A stretch of DNA of 64,000 bases from Aldrovandia affinis (lineage: Eukaryota; Chordata; Actinopteri; Notacanthiformes; Halosauridae). The DNA lies in the NCBI GenBank assembly GCA_029706075.1, contig JAINUG010000108.1, positions 248,001 to 312,000 on the forward strand. The letters are read 5' to 3'. Shown here in pieces: positions 1 through 12,812 of this stretch; the first letter of the stretch is position 1, and each line of letters starts with the position of its first letter. The notes beneath the pieces are model-generated. The model saw only the letters and a list, made by a program, of their open reading frames with translations. It was not told where the DNA came from and made no database searches. The position numbers and the translations under genes are program-made.

Positions 1-562
1 CGAATGCCACGCGTCGGTATGCAGTCTCATTTAACATGGTCCACGCAGAAGATCAGGACAAAATGGTACAAAGCCTTTCAAAGACCCCCCCCATGACCAG
101 GTTCATTGAAATCGTAATGAAAAGCAACCTCTCCAAAACTTGCTATGTAAGGAAGAAATTGCTAGCTATGAGCATGCCACAATATCCCATTACTTGCCCG
201 AAGATGACAGGTTACTCAGAAGTCATTTCTGTGGCCAGCCAGTACTCGCATCAGTAAAATTGGGGACTTGCATAACTGAGCTATCAGATAGGGTGATTTG
301 TGGCAAAAGAAAAAATAAAAAGGAAAATGTATCCTGATATTCTTTTTCTCTTTTTAATTTTCTTTTAATGTTTTCCTATTTCATTTCCCCTTGTTTTATT
401 CTTGTTTTCCTATTCATGGGTTTCCTTTCCTTTTTGTTAGTCTGACCTTTCCATTGTTTGCTGGCTGTGGGCGGGGTTTATAGTTGGGGCCTGAATCTGG
501 CTATAGTTACTTACTCCTAGTAAGATAAAATTCACAAACAAACATCAGTTCACTAGATATGT

Positions 563-590
563 ATAGATAGATAGATAGATAGATAGATAG
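563..590. repeat. (TAGA)n microsatellite
   Basis: About seven uninterrupted TAGA units read directly from the sequence. Confidence 0.95.
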
Positions 591-855
591 GGCTTCTTTT
601 TGTTTCATGTAACTCCACAACCTTGAATTTGATGGGTTTGATTAGCTAGTTAAGATGTGTATATTCAGCACTAGTTTTCAAAAAGTTAAGGTAGTTTTGT
701 ATACTATAGTAGCCACTTGTTTAAATATTACATAATGTTAAATATAAGTTGGATTTTTGTATTGGAACGTAGTGAGATTTTTTTGGGGGAGTTTGACCAG
801 GTTACTTGTGTTAGCACTTCTACTCTTTCAAAAGTGCCACAGGATGATTCATGAC

Positions 856-957
856 CACACTGAATTAGAATTAGGATTGTACTGTACTAAACACAAATCA
901 GTTCAGCACACTGAATTAGAATTAGAATTGTACTGTACTAAACACAAATCAGTACAG
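856..957. repeat. 51-bp tandem duplication
   Basis: Two adjacent 51-bp units (856-906 and 907-957) differ at only a few bases. Each contains CACTGAATTAGAATTAG and TGTACTGTACTAAACACAAA. The unit is a multiple of three and open in one frame, but nothing suggests it is coding. Confidence 0.95.
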
Positions 958-1924
958 CACAGTATCCCCATCGCTACAGTGTCGCTTTTGTCTATGTTCC
1001 GAGGGTGCTGGGCCAGTAGAATGCCACCACCTCCACTTCCAGCAGTAACTTCGTTTTCCCAGGAGGTCTCCCACCCAGGAACTAATGAGGCCTAGCTCGA
1101 CTTCGCTTCAAATGTCTGACATGAGAAGGCTAGAGGGTGGTATGGCTGCTGGCCAAAGTTTACTGGGACAATACACAGCACTGAAGTTTCATGTAGATGT
1201 TTATATACATTGCTGTATCCAGTGGCAGCTATTGAGCTGGAAGAAGGAGAGACTGAAATCGTACATTTAAATTGGTCAGTGGTCATCCAGTTTTCATTTA
1301 TTTTGCTTGATTAACAAGTGAGCCAAATATTTCAATAATCCATGTAATTCCAAAGCTTTTTCTTAATTGTGTTTTACCTTCACTTTCTTCTGGCAATGTT
1401 AGAGATAAGACAGACTTCAATTTAGTCAATTCAATTGAATAATTAAAAGAAGACATCTAACTTGGTAAAGCCCTCCGTTAACTGTGTATCACACCAGCAT
1501 TGAACTCAACCCACAATAAAAGCTAACAAACAATCTTTAGACAATCTGCTTTCTCGTGTGCATTTAAACTGGAATCTGCACAGATCAGATTAACTGATTA
1601 AACTTGACAGATATGTTATTATGCAATATGCATTAATAAATGAAATACTGATTATCTGTAAATGCAAAGATCATATTTTTTACTTAGTACATTTTGAGTC
1701 TCCATGTTTACATATTCTAAAACTATGGGTGTCAGTTTGAATTATTGGAAGGCTTAGTGTATATTTCTTCTTTCTTAATTAGTTCCAGCATTTATTCTAA
1801 TCTGGAACTCAATATAAGTAAATGTATGTATATACATGTGTGTGATTCATTTAAAAAAATCTATTCACAAATGGACAACAATGTAGTTGTGTGGTGTTTC
1901 TCACAGTGTTTTATCTTTTTCCAG

Positions 1925-2053
1925 TCAAATTGTACCATACGGAGTGGGCTCATTCCCCGTCCGACTGAGAAGAGAGGCGGCGAGGTGCGTTTGTGTGGAC
2001 GGCAGTGATTCACAGTGTCATCGTTTCTGCACAGCGTTACATCTCCTTAAGAG
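1925..2053 (+). CDS. edn4: Endothelin precursor, exon with endothelin-like domain
   Basis: This exon lies between acceptor TTATCTTTTTCCAG and donor AAGAG|GTGAGT. It starts one base before a codon and ends in phase 2. It encodes QIVPYGVGSFPVRLRREAAR, then CVCVDGSDSQCHRFC (1,986-2,030). VPYG-x-GS followed by basic residues is the conserved segment just after mature endothelin in all preproendothelins, and C-x-C-x7-C-x3-C is the endothelin-like domain that occurs later in the same precursors (family knowledge). The exon coding mature endothelin is not in the window, so it must lie upstream or be lost. Assignment to edn4 rests on linkage to adgrg6, in the HIVEP2/PHACTR2 paralogon reported to hold this fish paralogue; edn1, edn2 or edn3 cannot be excluded by sequence alone. 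Confidence 0.82.
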
Positions 2054-2152
2054 GTGAGTCACCATGTTTTCAGTCAACGTCCAGCTACCTAGCTAGTTGT
2101 TCATGGACCATGCTATAAAACGTACGTGACTTGCGTGTGTTCTTTATCTTAG

Positions 2153-2258
2153 ACAAGTGGGAATTACACCCTTCAAGAGGATGTTTCCTTCTAAGTCAAG
2201 AGAAAAATACAAGAGCGGACAACAGATGGAAGAGAAACTGCCTATACAAGAGACTTGA
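2153..2258 (+). CDS. edn4: Endothelin precursor, probable last coding exon
   Basis: This exon follows acceptor TTCTTTATCTTAG, only 99 bp after the previous donor. Its first base completes the split codon (Arg), and the frame then stays open for 34 codons to a TGA at 2,256-2,258. The product is basic and hydrophilic: QVGITPFKRMFPSKSREKYK, then QQMEEKLPIQET. The C-terminal propeptide of endothelin precursors is poorly conserved, so homology cannot be judged by eye. Support is the splice signal, the phase and the open frame. The 3' UTR would follow; candidate AATAAA motifs occur near 3,019 and 3,105. Confidence 0.55.
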
Positions 2259-3845
2259 TGGCATTCACAGGGGGTGATCCCATTTGTGATGCAGTGAGAG
2301 TATATAGCATGGGTCAAAGTGGAAGTATTTATGAAATCAACAAGCTACTGACTGTGGCTGCAAACTGTTTGTTGTCATATGTGATCACAAGCATTTGTAA
2401 TCACGGGGAGAAAAATATATATTTGTTTCAGATATCTCATAATATGAGTTTTCATTCAACAATGGTGACTCTGAAATGTTCCTTTGTGTGATCAAGTATT
2501 TTATTATTCATTGCATGCAGATGTTAAGCAAATGAGAGTATGTGTGTTTACAGGAACAAAATGTAAACCTTGATTCTATATCAGAATTACCTACAGACAA
2601 CACTATATTACATGCTTTATCCTATCTCATGCACCACATAATCTCATTTCATAATAGTTTCACAATTTTCTGCCTACATTAAAATGACACCACTAGCACA
2701 ACTGATATTAGACATTGTTTTGGCATTATTTTGTTGCTAGCTGTACTGCACTTTAAATATTTGTAATGTTCAGTTATATATTTATAATTTTTGCAACCTA
2801 TATTTCAAGTATATTTTGGAGCAAATCAAGCATAGCATTTTAATATAGCCATTTTTTAAGTTGCTCTACGTAACAAGGACAAACTTTCCTTGTTTAAGCA
2901 TTTTTTTACTCAGCTAAAAGTGAAATTTGGAAGAAATTTCTACTTTACAGAAGAACAAAACATTTGCAGTGTAAGGATTGTGTTTTGGGGTAACAAATAT
3001 TATTTTGGGGTAAACAAAATAATAAATTTTTGCTTTACTTCTTTCGATAAAAAAGTTATTGCATGATAACCATGAAGGATATAAGATGCATAAGGTCACA
3101 AACAATAAAAAGATTCATTAAAAGACTAGATTAAGACAAATGTTGCAACAAACAACAAAACATTAGTCTTAAAACCAGTGATTTTACATTACATACCTCT
3201 TAAATTTTAAATAGTCCCAGAATTAAACTTGGAGCAAGCTCAGTTTTGGGGACAGTTTTGTAATGAATATCATTGATATATTTGCTGTTCTGCCAGAGTG
3301 AAAGCAATGCATACAGGAGGTTGCCTCTGTGTATTGGCTGGAGGTGGATTGCTGCAGCAAGGACAGGCTGGCAGCAAGCCCTGCACACAGCAGTGACATA
3401 TTAACGGCCCACTTATCAGTGATTGCCATCAAGACAGTGCGGTCACCTAACAGTCAGCCGCGCGCCCTTCTCAAGTCGATGAAATGGAGAGTGTCCTTGG
3501 GACGCAGCCAGTGGATTCGCTATCTGCCAGGTTCAAACCCATCCATAATAACCGAGTCTAATCTTCTTCCTCAGTTGTTGTGTCAGGAAAACAGAATAAC
3601 GAATACGAAAAACAGACATATTTTTTTCCAGTGTTGTTCAAAACCTTATATTGTACTTGTCATTTATATAATTCTGTGTGCTCAAGAATTAATAAAAAAT
3701 TAAAAATATCATCATGCCTTACTGTGATTATTATGATTATTAATGAATTTAATAGATTATGTAAAGACCTTCATTGTAGAGAACTAGAAAACCAGAACCA
3801 AGAGCCCTGTAGGTTAGTCACCTGCATTTATATGGATGTCAAATG

Positions 3846-3855
3846 GGTGTGTGTG

Positions 3856-3887
<32 letters not shown>
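3846..3887. repeat. (GT)n microsatellite
   Basis: An interrupted GT run just upstream of a LINE reverse-transcriptase remnant. Confidence 0.95.
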
Positions 3888-3899
3888 ATTGATGTGCAC

Positions 3900-4100
3900 T
3901 TCAGAAAAAGCACAACCAACATACATTTTGAGGCTAAACAACTGCAGGAGAAATGTCAGGAACAAAATAAAGATCTCTACATAGCTTTTATCAACCTTTC
4001 GAAAGCATTTGACACCATCAACCAACTGCAAGGAGAAATGTCAGTTTCTCAGCATCCTAAAACAAAAATGGAAAGATCTGGCTGGACATAGAGCTTTTTA
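3900..4100 (+). mobile_element. Non-LTR retrotransposon fragment (reverse transcriptase)
   Basis: The plus-strand translation contains QLQEKCQEQNKDLYIAFINL followed by SKAFDT, the typical motif of fish non-LTR reverse transcriptases (palm region, F-x-D/N-L-x-KAFDT). Homology fades after about 4,030, where a deletion or frame slip is likely. The fragment is too short to place in a clade with certainty. Confidence 0.8.
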
Positions 4101-4126
4101 TCAACTAAAAATCAGTCATTTTCAAA

Positions 4127-4775
4127 ATTCTGATGTATATTATTTGGTAACCTTTTTTGCCTCCAAGGAGACACTCAGTTTTTTTTAATTTAATGAGATT
4201 TTAATATTAATAGGTTTGAATATCTTTTTATTCATACATTCTCCTCAGCACCAAAACCACTAGCATAGAGGTCACGCTGGCACAGATACACCTCTGCTGA
4301 CTAGGCCATTGTGTGTGATCAATCAAGTCCTTTACACCACCTTCTGGTCAACGATACAAAGACCACAATAAAGACCTACTTAAGAGGTACAACATCAAAC
4401 CCTCCAACAGATGGCAACAAACCAAACCACCACCAGTGAACACAGATTATCAGGTCTAGAGCATTATTCCCATCATAATTCTGAACTGAAAACTTGTGGA
4501 ATAGACTAAATCCTGATGTATATTATTTGGTTTGTAGGAGTTCAGTTTTTAATTTAATATTTTCATATTAATATTTGTTTTTATTCATAGACGTCAGTAC
4601 CCGATGCTGTAGGCTTTTGTGTGTGATCAATCATACACCACCTTCTGGAACTCAAGCCCACAAATATGTCACACTGATTATCACAATCTCTACTGCACAA
4701 CCTCAGGCTAGAAATCTTAAGTACAGAGGTACAGAGGTACGGCATATACATGAAAGGTCAGATAAACCATTAATA
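4127..4775. repeat. Diverged direct duplication, two copies about 383 bp apart
   Basis: The copy starting near 4,127 and the copy starting near 4,510 share CTGATGTATATTATTTGG, AATTTAAT stretches, TTTTTATTCATA, TGTGTGATCAATCA and ACACCACCTTCTGG in the same order. The similarity continues to a TTAAG...AGGTAC stretch. They look like two decayed copies of one repeat unit, perhaps flanks of the LINE remnant just upstream. Confidence 0.75.
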
Positions 4776-7700
4776 TTTTATATAAACATAAAAACAAAAA
4801 TAAAAAAGCAACCAATTTCAAATTGTGAATATGCACAACTTAATTCAACTGACCATTTTAAAAAGGGTAATTTATGGCCCAAAATATTTTTTATGGTCAG
4901 TTACAGTATATGAACATCTTTTCATCTTTTGCCCCTCTCAACACTGCTGTTTAAACACATGAAAGACACTTGTGCAGAGCACAACTCTTTCGAAGGTTTT
5001 TTCTAAGCAGAAAGACATTTACTCTGCTTTGATTTAGCTTTTCTGCATACACAATGATGAGTGTCTCAATGACAATGGCAAAATTAGGTAGCTAAATAGT
5101 AATGTACAGCACTAGCATACACTAGCACTTTGCCAGGCTGTCAATCTCCAAATTAGACATTGACATCTAAATGAGGCTGGCAGATAATCAAATAAACCGC
5201 ATGTACAGGTCGGTTCTGCTGGAGTATACTATACATAAAAGATAAGATTTGTTTTAACTATAACTTTTACCAGCAAGTGCACACATGGTTGGATGCAATG
5301 AGATAATGATAAAAATGCAGGAGAGTCTATTAGCATTTGTGGGTCAATTTTATTTGCCTTACACCAACAAGCAGGAAACCCTGTTTGTAATTTATATTTC
5401 TTATTTGATTTTAGAGACTAGGCTTAAGTTAAAAATAAAATAAAATTGTGTCAATTAATAAAATTGACCAATTAAAAAACACATTATTACTTTGTAGCAA
5501 TCACATTATCAGACAAGTGCTGCCTTCTCAGGCGCATATAAAGCACAACCTTCTGTGTGATTGTGGTCTGTAATGACATTCAGCTGAACGACACATGTGA
5601 CCCACAGTTCAACCCAGTTAGTCACATTGTCAGTCTAGCCGCCCAACCAAATTGGCTCGCAAGTCCAATTAAGTCATGGCCCCCTGATCTCTGTGATGGG
5701 TTTGTTGCAGGATGTCTCTCTGCCACCAATACTTTTTGACTTCGGCTGCAGTATTTAGATCACTCGATGTCTCCCACATCAGTGCGAATTCAGCTGCAGA
5801 GCAGACACTGTGATACCCACCAACCAATTAGAAGTTGTGGGAATGGATTCGGATAATTGTCCAGAACTCCCTCCCCACCATTGTAAGTATCCTGTGGGAG
5901 GCAAAACAGCAGCTCAATAAAAACCTGGCTAAGCCCAAGAGTCCTGGCATCAAACAAGAGCAATGATTATGGTTAAGGTTAATTGGAATGCTAAACGTTT
6001 CCAAACAGCTAGGTAGCTATTTTAAAAGCTGTAATGTTTTTTCTCTATTTTTGTTATTGTAGTTGTGTTTTTCACGCTAAATGCTGTGTCCATCTAAGGT
6101 ACAAGAAAATAGTTTGGAAAAGGAGAGCACATCATGTAACTGGCAGGCAGTTTTAAGAATGGTCTTGGAGAGTGTCTTGGGGTATTTACCTCCTCAGATC
6201 AATATCGTTTCTGGCATCTGGATGTAAAAACCACTGTAAAGTACCCCCTTATTTCTGTGGCGATATGACCGTCCCTCCTTTTCACCCCTTCTAGAGGAAG
6301 GTCTTCGGTTTACCTCACAGGAAGGGTTTGACAGGAAACCGCTGGAAGGAATTTGTGGGGTTTTCATTTGCCAACAGAGAGGAAAGAACAAACACACTCT
6401 CTCCCCACCCGTGCTCCCTAGTGGGGAACTCAACAACCCACAGATCTCCAGAGCTCCTGACTGCATTCCTTAATTGAAGTAATATCAAACCAGATTGTTT
6501 GTTGTTTTTTGAAGTGAAGCGACAAAATATAATAATTTGGCTGCATGTAATATGTATAAAGACTGTGTGACAGTGTGACAGACTGGCTTCCTGTCAGTAT
6601 GTATCTCATGCTAGCACAGAATAATTTGGGATAACTTCAAGAGTCATAAAAAAACTAATATACATCACAGATAATATCAAACCTTTTGTATTTGCTGTCC
6701 ATTTATGTGTGTATCTTAAAATGCTACCCTTATATTGTAGCTACAGTTATTTCAGGTCAACACAGGCGCAGGCATTCATGGACAATCACGCACATTTTTT
6801 AATCTGTGAACAGTGATATGATGATTATTTTGAGCACTTGCTTACTTGAATTAGTTTATACTAAAAACATTTATGCTCAATAATGCATATTAGGCAGTGA
6901 TAAAGAAAATAATATATAAAAAATCGAAAAATGTTTATATATACAAGAAAAATAGTCACTTAAAAAATGCATTGTCAACTCAATTTATAAACATATATTT
7001 TTGCTACCTTAAATATGCCTCCACATTATGGATTGGATTCAGAAATATTTCAACACAACCACCTGCATAATGAAGGTATAAGCAGACACCAGCACAGATT
7101 ATACAATATGTACAGCCATGAACCAACAGAGCCATTTTGAACAAATATGACAAAAGTACACAAGGCACAGATGGGATACAAAAGTCCATGTTGCCAATCA
7201 CCCTGCAGCGATGGCCTGTTATACATTTGTGGCTCAACACAAATATGGAAATAATAAAATGGTCTGTTAGTTTCTGGCACGTGTGGGAGAAAAGCTTAGG
7301 CACGGTGAGAGACACACACAGACCATGTAGTGGCAGACAAATTATGGAAACCATTTGAGGGTTCTGGCTGCTCTGAATACTATGAATACTTTTGTGCCTT
7401 TGGTTCAAACAAAGAACAAAAAAATGGAACATGTCCATTTGGCTGTGCCTCAAATGCACATGTCCAAAAGAGTACCCTTACTGCCAAATCAGGCAAAAAT
7501 ACTTTCACCAATTTCAGAAAGGAAAACATAGTGACTTGAATATATTCTCACTCTCTACAACACATACTTGAAATGGAATGACCTCAGCTATATGAACAAT
7601 TTACAAAATGTAAAAGTGGAAACGGAGGGTTTAACAGTGACCTACCTCACTACCCTATTCCTTCTTTAACTTTGCTAATGTATTTGCATAGTATAGCTGT

Positions 7701-9689
7701 AGTAACCATGTACTTACTGCATTATTGAAGTATACGTCCTGTGTACTGATGAACAAAACACGTTTAACATAATTCGATTTTATATATAGATTACATACAT
7801 ATATATGTTTTATGAATATATACTGTATATGGTATATATGTGTGTGTATATTTAAATACATACAAACTAAACATAATCTGGTAGCTCTAAAGTGAAAGCT
7901 CTAAAGTGAAATCTTACAAGAGGCCAGTCAATTCAATTGCCTAAACATATATAATGAATAAAATTAATGGATTTAATTAATAACTGCCTAATCCTAGGCA
8001 GGGGCAATTCTAGGATCTGACCTTTAGTGGGGCTCAGCCCCCAATGAGAATGTGAGATGTACACATGCAAAGCACAAGCCTACATTTTTATTAATTTACT
8101 GTTACATTCCCCAAAACAAAAACACCACAATGGTGGTGCAGTGGATAGCACTGTATTTGTAAAAATCACAGCAAGAAAGGTCTCAGGGGGTTGAGAATCC
8201 TTATCCCAGTAACTTTACAAGTATTGAAATGCTATACCTTAAATGTTTTGTAAGTGAAAGCTGTTTCTCTTTTATAGTTGCTATTGAGAGAAAGCCTCTT
8301 GTTCAAGCAAAGCGCAATAGTGTAGAGTCCAGAGTCCAGCGTACAATTCCTGTCCATAAAAATGTAATCATTGTAAAAAACAACTTATATTTGATGGTAA
8401 ACAGGATTGTTACATTTAAAGTGAGAAACAATTTAATAGATTCATTACCAAGTTATGTTTATGCCAAGTTGAAGTTGATGGTGATTTAGTTGATTTTGAT
8501 AAATATGCTGAACAGTTTGAATATTTTAAAAGACCGTCTGAAAGACCGTCTGTGTTTACTGTTTACGTTGGGGTCACCACATGTGATGCCCCAGACAAGT
8601 TGTTTTTACCGAGGATGCAAGCAGCTGCCTTGGTTAGTATTATATCTGTGGAAAACACCACAAAAGAATGACAATTCTTTGTCCATTGTGAAACAATACA
8701 CATTGCATGAAGGTTACGGCACTTTCATGTTGAGGTACTGTACAGACATGACTATGCGTGAGTGTGTGTGTGTGTGTGTGTGCGTAATACATGTGCGCAT
8801 GTCTTAAGGAATTGGATTTCTGCTTCTTTCACCTGCAGGGTTTTGCGCTACTCCAAACTCAAATGGATTCCTGGTACATGACAATAACTACAGTCCCATA
8901 AATGAACTTAATAGTAGCTGAGAAGATGCTAAGCTAAAATGATCATATTAAATCATTTTAATAACTCTCTTTCCAGGACTAAGCAATCTTCTCTTAAAAT
9001 GCATAAATTATATTAAGCATAGCTAGCTGGTGAGACATCAGCATTGTCCTACTGGTGTCCAACATTGTCCAATTATTACTCTTTTGAAAATATGCTGACT
9101 GCTGTATCAGGATTAGGATTGACAGTATATAGGTCATAGGAACACCATATCATTTGTATTGATATGGTGATCTAACATCAAAATACATTAAAAGAGACAA
9201 GGAATAAGAAATTGCAGTAAAGTTTGTTTTAACCCCCTTTGTAACAGCAAATGTAAGGGTGATTGTGCTACTGATCAGAATAGATTTATTTTAATAGACA
9301 ACAGAATATTGCCCTCTCTCTCCAACTGTCAATACCACAGCATTGTCAGTTTGAACCATTGTCCAGTTACATTACATTTCCACTTTTCAGTTCAGATGGA
9401 TATACATTTCCCAGAAAGCACACCATCCCAGTGCACCTGGCATTTAGACCCCTTAGACCCCTTGTTTTTATCATGCAGCAAATAAAAAAAATGTCTGGAA
9501 GGTCAAATTGATTTCTTTCTTGAGGTTAACAACACGCTGGGGATTTTCCAGTGTACTGTCTGGGAATTCTTAAAAGCGTACATCAGGGGCCAAATAATTT
9601 CTTACACTGCCTTTGAACATAAGTAATGTTCTAAACAAGGACTCACCAAACTGTCATAGCTCATTGCAGACATTGACAGTAGATATGCT
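4776..9689. other. Intergenic, no gene recognised
   Basis: AT-rich, with only short open stretches lacking recognisable domains. It contains a (GT)n run at 8,762-8,783. A CAGGGGCAATTCTAGGATCT stretch at about 7,999 resembles a hAT-type element terminus, but no partner end was found. Confidence 0.5.
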
Positions 9690-12600
9690 CTTTCTCCAAG
9701 CCCAGACCTCTATAAAGAAAGACTCCTACTCCAGTTTGACTTTGGTAATCTCTCTACTTCTCAAACTGAAATGATTTTATTCAAATCAAGACAGGTCTTT
9801 TATGAACATGGTGAGAGAGCTGGCAAATGACTAGCACATCAACTCTGGAAATCGTTTGGTAAATACACCATACCAGAGATTAATACAGGCCCAGATTGAA
9901 CTTTGTACAACCAATAGGGCATTAATGACTAATTTAAACAGTTATATTCTAACCTATATCGCTCTGACTCAGTTGTAGATCTGTCCCAGATACAGTCATT
10001 TCTCAACAAACTAGACTTCCCCAGCCAGCCCCCCTTGATGATCACGCATATGCAAAATGGGACCGGATGGGCTTCCCACAGAGTTTTACAAAGTATTCTT
10101 TGCCAAACTGACCACTATTTTAAAATCTATATTTTAAGAGGTCCTTGTCTGCAGGAAGTTGCCCTAAACTCTTTAGCAAGCAACACTCTCAGTACTATTA
10201 AAGAAGGATGAAATTGCTTTAGACTGTGGTTCATATTGGCTAATTAGTCTTCTCTCCTGTGACTACAAGACACTTCCTAAAGCTTTCTCGCGTTATCTGG
10301 AAGATGTGATTCCTTCCATCATCAACTCAAACAGAACTGGTTTCATTCCAGGGTGACAATTGTTTTATACTGTCGACTGTTTCATATCCTGTTCTCCACC
10401 CACCCAGCCCTAGAACCTGAAGTAATTGTCTCTCTTGTTGCCGAAAAGGTGTTCAACAGGATTGAGTGGGACTACCTGTTTGCTGTTTTGGATAAATATG
10501 GGTTTGGGCCAACGTTTCGCACCTGGGTCAAAATACTGTCCTTGTCCCCTATGGCTTCTGTACAAACTAATGGCGTAAAGCGAGTAGGCAGGGTTGTTGT
10601 TTATCCCCCTTACGACTTTGAGACCTCTGACTTAGAGACCCCCTTAGATCTGATGAGATGGTCCGGGGTATAGTCAGGGGCAAAACAACTCTCAAACTTT
10701 CCCTTTACACAGATTACCTGCTTCTTTATACTGCAGCCTCAATCAACTCTATACCTCACCTCCTGGATATATTGTATGATTTCGGAAAACTTTCAGGGTA
10801 TAAATTGAACTTGGCAAAAAGCTTACTTGTCATTGTACTTCCCTCCCCCCTCCCTGGGGCGGACAGCCAATCGCCGCCCCTGGTGGCACTCCCAGCCAGA
10901 GCCGATTCTGGCGAGACGGGGAATTGAACCCCGGTCTCCGTGGCCAGCATCGGATGTTGTAACCACTGGACCACGCGGGAGGCCCACATGCACATTTAAA
11001 GCAATCTTTAAACACTCCTTTATTGGAGCACACCAAATGCGATCTTGTCTGATGGTCAAGTCTCCCCATCTTGCTTGCAGGACATATTAATTCATTTAAA
11101 ATGTTGGTGTTACCCAGGTTTCTATATATTTTTCAAAAGATTCCTACTTTTTTGCCTAAGTGTTTTTTTAAAACAATTACATCATCACATTTCTTTATAT
11201 GGAATAAAACTAACCCCAGAATGAGAAAAGTATTCTTAGAAAGACCCAAACCAGAAGATGGGCTGGGCCTACCCAACTTCTTATACTATTACTGGTCAGC
11301 TAATGTATCTAAGCTTGCGTACTGGGTTACCACATTTTCAAATGAAGAGGGCCCATTATGGTCAACTATGGAACTACATTCCAGTCTCCCTGTTTCCCCA
11401 ATCTGTCTGCTTACCTCACCGCTTCCTCTCGATCCCAACATCCATATCTCCAACACAGTTGTTCAGAGCTCCATTAAAATTTGGTCCCAGTTCAGAAACC
11501 ATTTCAGTCTCAAACACACAGGTTGTTTCTCCCCTCTAACCTCCAATCACGATAGATATGGCATTCACCGCCTGGCATAGTATGGGCTGGTCTTTTCGAA
11601 GATCTGTTCAACGATAACGCATTTATGTTGTTTGATTTCCTATGTGAAGAACATAACATTTATAGATCCCATTTATTCAGATACCTCCAGGCCTGTAGCT
11701 TTGCTTCTAAACATTTATCTTCTTTTCACAATCCCCCACATAAAGACTCTGCATATTATATTATCAACCTTAATCCCTAGGTGAAAGGTTTAATCTCTAG
11801 AATATACAGCACAATCCAGAACATTCACCCCCCTACATGAGCCAACACCAACAGCTGCCTGGGTACTGGACTTGGGAGAATACATTTAAGATGAATTGTG
11901 GGATACTAGTATCTCACGCATACACACTACTTCTCTCTGCATACAACATGGACTAATACAGTTCAAAGTACACCATTTACATTATTCCAGTGATAAATTG
12001 CCCAAAATATATCCTAATGTCAATCCTGAATGCCCTAGGTGTCACTATAGCCCAGTCTCTCTGGGTCACAAGTTCTGGTCATGCCCAACCCTTTTGGGCT
12101 CACATCTTTGAATCCTTTTAATCTCTATGTTGTAAATGTCTGGATCCTAACCCCCTAATTTCCATTTTTGGGGATGTTCAACCAGAAGAGGGCCTTTCAG
12201 GAGGATCTTTCTCTTCTGGCTTGTTGCCTTATCCTCCTTAACTGGTCAGCCAACAAGCGCCCCTCCTTCATTCAATGGATCCAGAGGTGTTGTTACTACT
12301 GAAACTTGAAAAGATCAAATGTACAATGTGTGGGTCTAGCAAAAAATTAAATAAGACTTGGTCCTTATTCATTGAATATGTAAATATGTCCTTTACTGAA
12401 ATTGTCGAAATTTTCCAAATGTTTGTTATACATTCATGTGAACTAGTTGGTTCAATTTCCATACACATAGGAACATGGCTGCTGCTCTTTAACTTTTAAT
12501 GTCTTTTTAAAATTTCATTATTTTGTTTACCTTACTTATTTATGTCAGTTATTTACCCATTGTGAATAATTGTTGAATCATTTTATTTTTATTATTTATT

Positions 12601-12812
12601 TTCTCTGTTATTATTATTGATTTTTTTTTCTCTCATAGCTTAGTCTTTGTTGCCTTTGTGTTCTAGCTGTGACTTTGGACTGGGAGAAGGAGGGGGAGAG
12701 GGGAGGGAGTTATTTTATAAATATTTGTATATCATTATGATGTTACTGCCATTCATGTTGATTGTCTTGTATGAAATACTGAGATACATAAATAAAGTCG
12801 TAAAAAAAAAAG
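9690..12812 (+). mobile_element. L1/Tx1-like LINE, degenerate, 5'-truncated, with poly(A) tail
   Basis: Plus-strand fragments follow the order of an L1-type ORF2. The first is a spacer with FYEHG-like sequence near 9,800. Next come reverse-transcriptase pieces at 10,436-10,575 (EKVFNRIEWDYLFAVLDKYG, then PMASVQTNG). A thumb-like segment follows at 11,071-11,340 (FFIWNKTNPRMRKVFLERPK, then GLGLPNFLYYYW). A C-terminal CxxC...HxFWxCP segment lies at 11,980-12,085. Stops and frameshifts break it throughout. A SINE copy splits it at 10,839-10,984. The 3' end is marked by AATAAAG and a short A-run at about 12,790-12,812. Confidence 0.9.
10839..10984 (-). mobile_element. tRNA-derived SINE copy 1 (head half), nested in the LINE
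   Basis: The minus strand reads GGCCTCCCGCGTGGTCCAGT, then GGTTACAACATCCGATGCTGG and GGGGTTCAATTCCCCG. These are tRNA A-box (TGGTCCAGTGGTTA) and B-box (GGTTCAATTCC) sequences resembling tRNA-Glu. Only the tRNA head and the first part of the body (GGCGGCGATTGGCTGTCCGC) are present. A tRNA scan could miscall this as a tRNA pseudogene. Confidence 0.92.

Larger units (their letters stand above)
1..1924. other. Endothelin-gene intron or upstream sequence, no coding exon recognised
   Basis: Both strands were scanned for the C-x-C-x7-C-x3-C mature endothelin exon ending HxDIIW; none was found. Open stretches here are short and have no recognisable similarity. Notable contents are a GATA microsatellite and a 51-bp tandem duplication, listed separately. 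Confidence 0.5.

Noticed and set aside
1..1924. Mature endothelin exon
   Set aside because: No C-x-C-x7-C-x3-C followed by HxDIIW was found in any forward frame.
7004..7459. A 151-codon minus-strand open frame
   Set aside because: No start context, domain, splice partner or recognisable similarity; composition fits chance in AT-rich DNA.
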